From Promethearchaeota archaeon (GTDB lineage Archaea; Asgardarchaeota; Lokiarchaeia; Sigynarchaeales; SOKP01), in NCBI GenBank assembly GCA_016839425.1, contig JAEOUI010000114.1:1-6590 (forward strand): 6,590 nucleotides of DNA. Direction: 5' to 3'. This document shows, piece after piece, positions 1-5,800 of this stretch. The first letter of the stretch is position 1, and each line of letters begins with the position of its first letter. A program made the position numbers and the translations under genes. Under the pieces are notes generated by a model. The model was not told the DNA's origin. It saw nothing but the letters and a program-made list of their open reading frames with translations, and did not search any database.

Positions 1-1144
1 ATTATCAAAAAAAGTCACAGAAGCCCCTAAATCGAAGATTCGAGAATTATTTGATATGGCTTCAGGGAGGTCCGATGTAATAAGTCTTGGAATCGGTCAA
101 CCCGACTTTCTTACTCCAAAACCTGCTATTCAGGGTACAATTGATGCCTTGAATAGGAATGTGACGACTTATGCCCCTACAAGGGGAGTTCCAGAGCTCT
201 TAAAAGCTTTAGAAATTAAATTAAAAAAAGTTAATAAGATAGATGCCTATTGGAACGACCAAATTATAGCGTGCAATGGAGGCTCGAACGCAATTACCCT
301 GGCTTTCGCTTCTTTATTCAATCCTGGTGACGAGCTCGTGCTTTTTTCTCCTAATTTTGTATCATACTTTTATTGTGGTTCGTTTTTCGGAATTAAAGTT
401 GTTGAAATCAAGCGTAATGAGGATTTAAGTCCTAATATTGAGAATCTTTCTCGGACTATCTCGAATAATACAAAAGCGATTCTTATAAACTCTCCAAATA
501 ATCCAACGGGGTATGCTCTTAATTCAAAGCAAATGGAAGAGATCGCCGATATTGCGATTCAAAACGACTTGTACTTGATAAGCGACGAAGTTTATGAAAA
601 TTATACTTTCGATGGGCTCAAACATATAAGTCCCGCTTCTCTTAATGGCATGTTTGAAAGAACAATAACGCTCAACGCAATGTCTAAATTATATTCTGCA
701 ACGGGATTTCGATTAGGGTATGTCGTGGCTCCTTCAGATATCATTGACCTTATGGAAAAATATTTGCAATATACAATAGCCGGTACGAATCACGCAGCTC
801 AATATGGATTTATAGAAGCTTTGAAGATGGACAACTCTTTTTTTAATCCCATACTTAAAAGCTTCGACGAAAGAAGAATTTTTACATATCATAGACTCCA
901 GGAGATTGGATTTGAAGTACAAAAACCACTTGGAGCGTTTTACATTATGCCTTCCGTAAAACCCTTTAGAATGACCGGTTCTGATTTCTCTCTGAACTTA
1001 ATGAAAGATAAGGGGGTAGCGGTAGTTCCTGGAGATATTTTTGGCTCTTATTCGAGTGATAGGCTAAGATTATCTTACGCAACTTCGATGGACTTGCTAA
1101 AAGAAGCGATTGATAGGATAGAAAAATTTGTTAAAAAAATATAA
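1..1144 (+). CDS. PLP-dependent class I/II aminotransferase (5' end cut by window edge)
   Basis: Cytosolic fold-type I aminotransferase that would move an amino group between an amino acid and a 2-oxo acid using pyridoxal phosphate. The reading frame is open from base 2, and the 18 residues before the ATG at 56 (starting LSKKVTEAPKSKIRELFD) look like a normal family N-terminus. The ATG at 56 is therefore internal and the true start lies just left of the window. Counting from that internal Met: VISLGIGQPDF near 8-18, the SPNNPTG loop at 146-152, SDEVY with the PLP-pyridine Asp at 177, the Schiff-base Lys at 211 in NAMSKLYSATGFRLGY (codon 686-688), and the substrate-carboxylate Arg within RLRLSYA near the C-terminus. 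About 380 residues are visible, close to the usual 380-400. Family assignment is secure. Substrate (aspartate, aromatic, alanine or other) cannot be read from the sequence. It converges on the Cdc48 gene with no intergenic base. Confidence 0.93.
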   Translation, partial: LSKKVTEAPKSKIRELFDMASGRSDVISLGIGQPDFLTPKPAIQGTIDALNRNVTTYAPTRGVPELLKALEIKLKKVNKIDAYWNDQIIACNGGSNAITLAFASLFNPGDELVLFSPNFVSYFYCGSFFGIKVVEIKRNEDLSPNIENLSRTISNNTKAILINSPNNPTGYALNSKQMEEIADIAIQNDLYLISDEVYENYTFDGLKHISPASLNGMFERTITLNAMSKLYSATGFRLGYVVAPSDIIDLMEKYLQYTIAGTNHAAQYGFIEALKMDNSFFNPILKSFDERRIFTYHRLQEIGFEVQKPLGAFYIMPSVKPFRMTGSDFSLNLMKDKGVAVVPGDIFGSYSSDRLRLSYATSMDLLKEAIDRIEKFVKKI

Positions 1145-3415
1145 TTAGCGATAAAAATCGGGTTTTGATTCCCGAATGTTTCGCGAGCTCATGAGTTCCT
1201 TAGACATGTTGTCGTAGCTTTCCACGATATCAATTGGTAGGGTTGAATTTATTTTTTCTAAAGCAGTTTCAAAATGACGGTTCTCAATCTTTTCTAAATC
1301 GGTCATTTTTTCCCTAATGGCTTCCATGCCCGCCTCACGGCACACATTTTCTAAATCTGCTCCACTATAACCTTCGGTGCGCTGAGCAATTGAGAGTAAC
1401 GAAACATCAGGGGCTAAGGGCATGTCCTTGGTGTGGACTTCTAATACTTTCTTTCTTGCCTCTAAATCGGGTGCTGTTACATATAAAAGCCTGTCAAATC
1501 TTCCTGGTCTTAAAAACGCAGGATCCACGATATCTGGTCGATTCGTGCTGGCAACAACTACAACACCTTTTCTATTTTCGATTCCGTCGATTTCAACCAA
1601 CATTTGATTTACAATAGAGGCATATGTGTGCGTTCCCTCGTAAGATCCCCTTCCTGCTGTAATAGCATCTATCTCGTCGAAGTATATGATAGATGGTGCG
1701 GCCTGACGAGCTTTTCGAAATATTTCTCTGACTGCTTTTTCGCTTTCTCCAACCCATTTCGAAAATATTTCTGGTCCTTTTATTGAAATGAAATTTGACT
1801 TGCTTTCCGTAGCTACTGCTTTTGCTAAAAGCGTTTTTCCGCATCCTGGTGGGCCAAATAACAAAATACCGTTTAATGGGCGAATTCCCGCTTTCTTAAA
1901 AAGCTTTGGGTATTTCAGAGGCCATTCCACCGCCTCCCTTAATTCGTCTTTAATGTGATCTAAACCTCCAATGTCTTCCCATTTCACATTTGGGATTTCA
2001 ATCATTACTTCTCGCATTGCCGATGGTTCTACCATGTTGATGGCTTGCACGAAATCTTTATCGTAAATCACAAGTTCTTGAATTATATCGCTCGGAATGG
2101 GTTCGTCTAAGTTAATCTTGGGTAATATTCGCCTCAAGGATATCATCGCAGCCTCGCGGCATACTGCCATTATATCGGCTCCAACAAAACCGTAAGTGAT
2201 TTCTGCGTAATTTTTGAGGTTTACATCAGTATGAAGTGGCATGCCCCGCGTGTGAATCTGGAAGATCTCTTTTCTACCTTTCATGTTCGGCACACCAAAT
2301 TCGATCTCGCGATCAAATCGACCTGGTCTTCTCAATGCCTCGTCAATGGAATTGATCCTATTAGTTGCTCCAATGCATATGATCTCGCCACGACCTCTTA
2401 GACCGTCCATCAAGGATAATAATTGTGATACGACTCGCCTTTCTACTTCTCCCGAAGTATCTACCCTTTTTGGAGCAATGGAATCGATTTCATCAATAAA
2501 GATGATAGATGGTGCGTTCTGTTCAGCTTCCCTGAAAATATCTCGTAGTCGACCTTCGCTGGCACCATAAAATTTACTCATTATTTCGGGACCATTTATA
2601 GTTATAAAATGTGCATTTGATTCTTGAGAGACGGCTTTTGCCATGAGCGTTTTTCCCGATCCCGAAGGGCCATAAAATAGCACTCCCTTGGGCGGATCAA
2701 TGTTTAACCGATGAAACAATTCAGGATGCTTCAAGGGTAATTCTACCATTTCTCGTATTCTTTGTATTTCGTCAGTCAAGCCTCCTACATCGTCGTAAGT
2801 TACTACTCCGCCCGAAACATTCAAGAGGGCAACCCTCTTGTTTACTTTAATTTTCGTATTGCGTGTGATTTTTACAACTTTTCCTGTAGGGTGGCAGTTT
2901 TCAACGATCAACCTGAGCGTGCCTAAAGTAGGTCTTTTTTTCCCTCCAGACATGAATCGGCTCATCATAACTTCCATTGGGTTGTCAGCATCGTCTTTTT
3001 GGACGAATGTGCCTAATACATCTACAACATCTCCAATCACGACTGGTTTATCTATCAATTTTCCTTTAATGGCGTCTGCTTGTCGTTTCAAATCCACATC
3101 TGGTCGAGTTGGAGTTAATACGATTTCGTTGGCGGGGACTACTTCTGCCTTTTTAATAGACACGTATTCCCCGATCGTTGCTCCAGCGTTCAATCTTTGA
3201 AGGCCATCGAGCCTAATGACCCTTTTTGTCCTATCTTGTTGACTAGCAACGACGATTGCCGTGGTTTTCTTCTTTCCTCTTATTTCGATGATGTCTCCCG
3301 TTGCTAATCCTATTTTTTCTAAGACATCCTGATCGACATAACATAAAGAGCGCCCACTGCGATTCTTGTCGAGTTGTTCAATCCTTAATTGGATTTCAGA
3401 TTGGTCGTTTGACAT
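1145..3415 (-). CDS. cdc48: Cdc48/VAT-type double AAA+ ATPase (p97 homologue)
   Basis: Hexameric ATP-driven unfoldase of the archaeal Cdc48/VAT/p97 family, 756 aa, within the normal family size. An N domain (about 7-195: double-psi barrel, then a second subdomain) precedes two ATPase modules. D1: Walker A GPSGSGKT at 249-256, Walker B IIFIDE at 304-309, arginine fingers R366/R369 in RRPGRFDRE, aromatic pore loop KFYG at 281-284. D2: Walker A GPPGCGKT at 521-528, Walker B IIYFDE at 576-581, pore loop KWVG at 553-556, arginine fingers R639/R642. All catalytic elements are present, so both rings should hydrolyse ATP. The protein ends FYR, a hydrophobic-Tyr-X tail of the kind that docks unfoldases on the 20S proteasome. 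The D1 P-loop is slightly unusual (GPSGSGKT; GPPGTGKT is the common archaeal form). The ATG at 3415 is chosen because the N domain begins directly after it and no upstream in-frame start exists before a stop. No Shine-Dalgarno is seen. Confidence 0.97.
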   Translation of the reverse strand: MSNDQSEIQLRIEQLDKNRSGRSLCYVDQDVLEKIGLATGDIIEIRGKKKTTAIVVASQQDRTKRVIRLDGLQRLNAGATIGEYVSIKKAEVVPANEIVLTPTRPDVDLKRQADAIKGKLIDKPVVIGDVVDVLGTFVQKDDADNPMEVMMSRFMSGGKKRPTLGTLRLIVENCHPTGKVVKITRNTKIKVNKRVALLNVSGGVVTYDDVGGLTDEIQRIREMVELPLKHPELFHRLNIDPPKGVLFYGPSGSGKTLMAKAVSQESNAHFITINGPEIMSKFYGASEGRLRDIFREAEQNAPSIIFIDEIDSIAPKRVDTSGEVERRVVSQLLSLMDGLRGRGEIICIGATNRINSIDEALRRPGRFDREIEFGVPNMKGRKEIFQIHTRGMPLHTDVNLKNYAEITYGFVGADIMAVCREAAMISLRRILPKINLDEPIPSDIIQELVIYDKDFVQAINMVEPSAMREVMIEIPNVKWEDIGGLDHIKDELREAVEWPLKYPKLFKKAGIRPLNGILLFGPPGCGKTLLAKAVATESKSNFISIKGPEIFSKWVGESEKAVREIFRKARQAAPSIIYFDEIDAITAGRGSYEGTHTYASIVNQMLVEIDGIENRKGVVVVASTNRPDIVDPAFLRPGRFDRLLYVTAPDLEARKKVLEVHTKDMPLAPDVSLLSIAQRTEGYSGADLENVCREAGMEAIREKMTDLEKIENRHFETALEKINSTLPIDIVESYDNMSKELMSSRNIRESKPDFYR

Positions 3416-3500
3416 TATTAATTTATCTTGATACGAATTATTTTCTATTTTGTAACTTAAGAATAATAATAAATCCTTATTTATTTTCTTTTTTATTAAC

Positions 3501-3510
3501 TTTTATAAAA
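3501..3510 (-). promoter_or_regulatory. candidate TATA box for cdc48
   Basis: The 96-bp gap between the kinase stop and the cdc48 ATG is almost pure A/T. TTTTATAAAA (its own reverse complement) lies about 85 bp before the ATG and resembles an archaeal TATA box; it would give a leader of roughly 60 nt. The short T-run just after the kinase stop codon could also end the upstream transcript, so this stretch may serve both purposes. Other A/T-rich stretches in the gap compete, so the exact box is uncertain. Confidence 0.3.
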
Positions 3511-3511
3511 A

Positions 3512-4330
3512 TTAAGCGCTTTTTTCCTTTAAGTTCTCTCCATCCAGATTATCTTTCAAGAAGTCCTTAAACTTCGATTCGATCTCTTCAATGGTAAAAT
3601 TTTCGTTTAAATTTGTCATTAAAAATTTTTTCCGCAATTTTAGAATTTGTGCTTTACATGAGAATTTATCAGGAGTTTTTAGTTCTTCACCGACAATTCG
3701 CCTTGTAATCCTATCAATTGCCTCCTTTTTCTGGTTCGAAGTATCTTGTTTTAAAGCATTCAAATTATTTTTCTCTTGAAATTTCGTTAAACTTGAATTA
3801 ATTAACATTATTAGATCACGAATCCAAGGTATGACATTTTTCATTTTAGAGAGATCCAAGGTCGCAAAAGGGTAGTCCCAAGCATATTTGTCAAAAGAAT
3901 CGAATTTTTCGTGAATAGTAGAGATTAGATCGCTTGGAATTTTAGCTTTTCTTTTTTTATTCCATAGAAGGCATGTTTCCAAAGGAGTTGTAATATGGAT
4001 TGTGAAAAATGGAATATTTAATTCGTCAGCAATTTCTTTTAAGTCGTGTCTCATGCTTGCATAATAGTTTAGGTCGTCTGAGATGACAATATTTCCGTTT
4101 TTCAATAGTGTAAATATTTTTTCTAGACTTTTTAATCTAACTTCGTTTTCTTTTTCGGGATCGAAAAGATCGCCCGTTAAATAAGCCCTAATCTCGTCTA
4201 TATCTACTATTTCAACTCTACGATTTGGATAAGCTCTTTCTAGTTCTATTTTTAACTCAAGAGCCAAGGTTGATTTACCGGATGCGGGAAGACCCGCTAA
4301 CATAATAAGAAAATTTTGTTGATGCATCAT
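3512..4330 (-). CDS. pstK: L-seryl-tRNA(Sec) kinase (PSTK), divergent
   Basis: Predicted cytosolic kinase that phosphorylates Ser-tRNA(Sec) to O-phosphoseryl-tRNA(Sec), which SepSecS then converts to Sec-tRNA. From the ATG at 4330 it is 272 aa. Visible: P-loop GLPASGKST at 13-21; DEIR with D45 and R48, matching the catalytic D-x-x-R of archaeal PSTK; DDLNYYASMRHDL at 85-97, a strong family signature; KIPSDLI at 130-136; KFDSFDKYAWDYPF at 142-155; and a C-terminal helical domain containing RITRRIVGEELK (207-218) and LRKKFL (232-237), as I recall it in archaeal PSTK. The family RxxxR motif appears as WNKKR (W123-R127), so the first Arg is lost. Start: ATG at 4330 (or 4327); a TTG at 4339 would overlap the upstream stop, but ATG is preferred and the P-loop follows at the normal distance. 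It lies 5 bp behind the GIY-YIG gene, so co-translation is likely. Alternative: a PSTK/Kti12-like paralogue, less likely given the C-terminal domain. Confidence 0.82.
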   Translation of the reverse strand: MMHQQNFLIMLAGLPASGKSTLALELKIELERAYPNRRVEIVDIDEIRAYLTGDLFDPEKENEVRLKSLEKIFTLLKNGNIVISDDLNYYASMRHDLKEIADELNIPFFTIHITTPLETCLLWNKKRKAKIPSDLISTIHEKFDSFDKYAWDYPFATLDLSKMKNVIPWIRDLIMLINSSLTKFQEKNNLNALKQDTSNQKKEAIDRITRRIVGEELKTPDKFSCKAQILKLRKKFLMTNLNENFTIEEIESKFKDFLKDNLDGENLKEKSA

Positions 4331-4335
4331 CGTTC

Positions 4336-4605
4336 TCAATCGACTTGAAATTGCGATATGAGTTCAATCTTTTGTTTTCGAGTGAAAGATTTTATTTCTC
4401 TTTCCCTTCGCATTGCCTCCTTCCTTTCGAAAAAACTCTCAATGTATTTTAAATTTAATGATTTCTTACCCCTACAATACTTTGCTCCTTTCCCTTGATT
4501 GTGTTCGTGAATTCTCCTATGAAGATCTGATGTATATCCCGTGTAAAATGATTTGGTTCCACTACTATCGATTGCTTCTAGGATATAGACATAATAGACG
4601 CTCAT
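4336..4605 (-). CDS. stand-alone GIY-YIG nuclease-family protein (UPF0213/YhbQ-like)
   Basis: Small (89 aa) single-domain protein of the GIY-YIG endonuclease superfamily, the short form typified by YhbQ/UPF0213. The motif pair is YVYIL at 5-9 and FYTGYT at 20-25 (GIY appears as VYI, YIG as YTG). Arg30/Arg31 follow, then EHN at 34-36 and an EAMRREREIK helix at 63-72 in which E68 (or E70) is the probable metal-binding catalytic Glu. The Lys/Arg-rich tail suits nucleic-acid binding. The cellular substrate of this short family is poorly defined; DNA cleavage or repair is inference. It is the first gene of a probable two-gene unit with the PSTK-like kinase. It is the only gene here that ends in TGA. 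The ATG at 4605 lies right before the motif, and no Shine-Dalgarno is visible. Confidence 0.87.
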   Translation of the reverse strand: MSVYYVYILEAIDSSGTKSFYTGYTSDLHRRIHEHNQGKGAKYCRGKKSLNLKYIESFFERKEAMRREREIKSFTRKQKIELISQFQVD

Positions 4606-4652
4606 TATATTTGTGTGTATGGCTTCTTTACTAGATAAAAATACAGTATTTG

Positions 4653-4663
4653 TATATATATAT
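4653..4663 (-). promoter_or_regulatory. candidate TATA box for the GIY-YIG / pstK unit
   Basis: An alternating TA run about 48 bp upstream of the GIY-YIG ATG is a good archaeal TATA-like element; initiation about 25 bp downstream would leave a leader of roughly 20-25 nt. It lies in the 119-bp gap after the winged-helix gene, which makes a separate transcript for the GIY-YIG/kinase pair likely. Between this box and the ATG is a small dyad, ATAC-A-GTAT (4641-4649). Confidence 0.45.
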
Positions 4664-4724
4664 GTTAGTGTAAGTTTTAAAAATTCAGGATTTAAGTAAT
4701 TTTTTATATTTCGAATCGATTGAA

Positions 4725-5345
4725 TTATATGGATAAAGAATAGGTCTTGTATCCCTTGGAATAGGAAACTAATTCGTTCATTACCAAATTTTCAAGCACT
4801 GTTTGAGCCCATTTTTTGCTCGTTTTAGCAATGCGTTTAATTTCACCAAGTTTCAAGGAAGAATTCACGAGTAAAGCCATTAATATCCTACCTTTAACGC
4901 TAAGTATGTCCGTTTTCAGAATATCTTCAATCTTCCCTTCTAATTCAAACAGCTTCATTTTCGTATTCGACCATTCGTTGCTAATCTTCGAGATGACTTC
5001 CTCAGTTGTACGAAACACTTTCATGTTCAATGCTTCTTTCATTTTTTCAAGTAATTCTTCCTTTTTAAGAATCCTACCATCCAAACTCTTGTTGAACTCT
5101 TCCACGCATATCAAATAATCAGCGCTATCATCGTATTCGCTAAGTACTAATACTATTGTAATTTCCTTTTTTTCATTACAGTAAGATATAGAATTCCATC
5201 CCAGCGCTTTGATGGATATGTAGGATTCTATAAAATTATGTGAAATTTCTATTTGTTGAACCACATTATCAGAAATGGCAAGATCTTCTGGATATTTTAA
5301 CCAGACAACGCCGCCCTTTATTTGATCCCACTTGATCAAGAACAT
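4725..5345 (-). CDS. winged-helix DNA-binding protein with possible longin/roadblock-like N-terminal domain
   Basis: Unrecognised 206-aa protein, probably a transcription regulator. Three parts are visible. Residues 1-90 form an alpha/beta domain whose opening (IKWDQIKGGVVWLKYPE) and later strand ITIVLVLSEYDD recall the layout of longin/roadblock-type domains; that comparison is from memory and weak. Residues 93-145 are charged and helical, a possible dimerising linker. Residues 147-206 have the pattern of a winged helix: helix 149-160, helix 165-173 (KLGEIKRIA), a recognition helix around 176-190 (KKWAQTVLENLVMNE), then a beta wing ending in YKTYSLSI. There is no membrane segment or signal peptide. 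The ATG at 5345 is preferred because the domain starts at once and an in-frame TAA lies four codons upstream. A GGTGAGG stretch (5361-5367) is 15 nt from the ATG, too far to be a normal ribosome binding site. It is divergent from the acylphosphatase gene. Confidence 0.72.
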   Translation of the reverse strand: MFLIKWDQIKGGVVWLKYPEDLAISDNVVQQIEISHNFIESYISIKALGWNSISYCNEKKEITIVLVLSEYDDSADYLICVEEFNKSLDGRILKKEELLEKMKEALNMKVFRTTEEVISKISNEWSNTKMKLFELEGKIEDILKTDILSVKGRILMALLVNSSLKLGEIKRIAKTSKKWAQTVLENLVMNELVSYSKGYKTYSLSI

Positions 5346-5357
5346 TCCTAAAGGAAT
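5344..5357. repeat. 14-bp dyad over the start codon of the winged-helix gene
   Basis: ATTCCT-AA-AGGAAT is a perfect 6+6 bp inverted repeat with a 2-bp centre. Its left arm takes in the last two bases of the ATG triplet of the winged-helix gene. Such a site could be an autoregulatory operator or a small hairpin hiding the start codon; neither is shown. The chance rate of a 6+6 dyad in a few kb is not negligible. Confidence 0.35.
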
Positions 5358-5380
5358 TTACCTCACCTAATTATACTAAT

Positions 5381-5390
5381 CTTTTTAAAA
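5381..5390 (-). promoter_or_regulatory. candidate TATA box for the winged-helix gene
   Basis: Read on the minus strand this is TTTTAAAAAG, 36-45 bp before the ATG, preceded by a T-run. Initiation about 25 bp downstream would give a very short leader, in line with the lack of a properly spaced ribosome binding site. It sits in the 113-bp region shared with the divergent acylphosphatase gene. Confidence 0.35.
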
Positions 5391-5405
5391 TAAAAAAACA
5401 AACCC

Positions 5406-5414
5406 TTAAAAATA
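5406..5414 (+). promoter_or_regulatory. candidate TATA box for acylphosphatase
   Basis: TTAAAAATA lies about 45-53 bp ahead of the acylphosphatase ATG, the right range for an archaeal TATA box with a leader near 20 nt. It is back-to-back with the minus-strand box at 5381-5390, so the two promoters may affect each other. No Shine-Dalgarno precedes the ATG. Confidence 0.35.
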
Positions 5415-5458
5415 TTAACCTACAAGAAATGATAAAAACGATTATAAAAGAATAAATA

Positions 5459-5734
5459 ATGGCAAAACGAGTCGTCATTAAAGTTTATGGTCGTGTTCAA
5501 GGTGTCTTTTTTCGACAAACTACTAGAAAAGTTGCAAGAAGATTGGGTTTAACAGGTCGAGTTAGAAACGAGAGCGATGGATCCGTTTATATTGAGGCTG
5601 AAGGACCTGAACATAAATTAAAAGAATTAATAGAATTTTCTAAAAAGGGTCCAGAATTGGCTCATGTTGATAGAATAGAATATGAATTAACAGACACAAA
5701 AAATACATTTCATGGATTTGAATACGATTTTTAA
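5459..5734 (+). CDS. acyP: acylphosphatase
   Basis: Small cytosolic enzyme hydrolysing carboxyl-phosphate bonds such as acetyl phosphate, carbamoyl phosphate or 1,3-bisphosphoglycerate. At 91 aa it spans the whole family fold. The signature GRVQGVFFRQ at 11-20 contains the phosphate-binding loop and the catalytic Arg19. The second signature, GRVRNESDGSVYIEAEG, at 33-49 contains the catalytic Asn37. KKGPELAHVDRIE at 62-74 matches the conserved GP-A-V segment, and the usual aromatic end is present (FEYDF). Arg34 stands where many members have Trp (GWVRN), a common enough change. The ATG at 5459 is the natural family start. It is transcribed divergently from the winged-helix gene. Physiological substrate is unknown, as for most members. 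Confidence 0.95.
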   Translation: MAKRVVIKVYGRVQGVFFRQTTRKVARRLGLTGRVRNESDGSVYIEAEGPEHKLKELIEFSKKGPELAHVDRIEYELTDTKNTFHGFEYDF

Positions 5735-5750
5735 TTACTACATTTGATCG

Positions 5751-5762
5751 TCCTTTTATTTT
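5751..5762 (+). terminator. T-rich stretch after acylphosphatase
   Basis: TCCTTTTATTTT follows the acylphosphatase stop by 16 bp on the coding strand. Archaeal RNA polymerase often stops at U-rich tracts without a hairpin, so this is a plausible terminator. Its end overlaps the candidate TATA box of the next gene, so the two roles cannot be separated by eye. Confidence 0.3.
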
Positions 5763-5766
5763 ATAT
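5759..5766 (+). promoter_or_regulatory. candidate TATA box for the 117-aa gene
   Basis: TTTTATAT is a close match to the archaeal TATA consensus and lies 64-71 bp before the ATG at 5831. Initiation about 25 bp downstream would give a leader of about 40 nt. The dyad at 5767-5784 begins at the next base, between this box and the expected start point, where archaeal repressors commonly bind. Confidence 0.38.
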
Positions 5767-5784
5767 GTAATACCAAGATATTAC
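5767..5784. repeat. dyad GTAATA-N6-TATTAC, operator-like
   Basis: A perfect 6+6 bp inverted repeat with a 6-bp spacer (CCAAGA). The right arm's ATATTAC (5778-5784) recurs as a direct copy at 5789-5795, one helical turn (11 bp) downstream, so there are three half-sites in about 30 bp. Size and spacing suit a dimeric winged-helix or HTH regulator. A role as operator is inference. Confidence 0.4.
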
Positions 5785-5800
5785 CTACATATTACTCCCG

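Noticed and set aside
56..58. ATG at 56 as the true start of the aminotransferase
   Set aside because: The 18 in-frame residues before it match the usual N-terminal helix of the family, so the gene is cut by the window edge.
2838..3200. Plus-strand 120-codon ORF opposite the N domain of Cdc48, and similar ones at 1390-1617 and 2283-2570
   Set aside because: They are antisense to a fully conserved gene, their translations show no family features, and long open antisense frames are expected there.
4331..4338. The GIY-YIG gene as a selenoprotein read through its TGA
   Set aside because: A second in-frame TGA comes two codons later, no conserved residue lies beyond the first, and the protein is already full length for its family.
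4331..4339. TTG at 4337-4339 as the start of the PSTK-like kinase, giving three extra residues and an overlap with the GIY-YIG stop
   Set aside because: ATG codons at 4330 and 4327 are in frame, and the P-loop begins at the usual distance from them. TTG is a weaker start and has no ribosome binding site to favour it.
4336..4605. GIY-YIG gene as an intron homing endonuclease or mobile element
   Set aside because: It lacks a DNA-binding extension, is not inside an interrupted gene or intron, and has the length and motifs of the short stand-alone family.
4651..4664. TA-repeat as a microsatellite of special interest
   Set aside because: Only about five TA units in AT-rich DNA, and its place before a gene is explained by a TATA-box role.
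5345..5458. tRNA or other structured RNA gene in the gap between the winged-helix and acylphosphatase genes
   Set aside because: The gap is A/T-rich, has no cloverleaf arms or TTCGA loop, and looks like a divergent promoter region.
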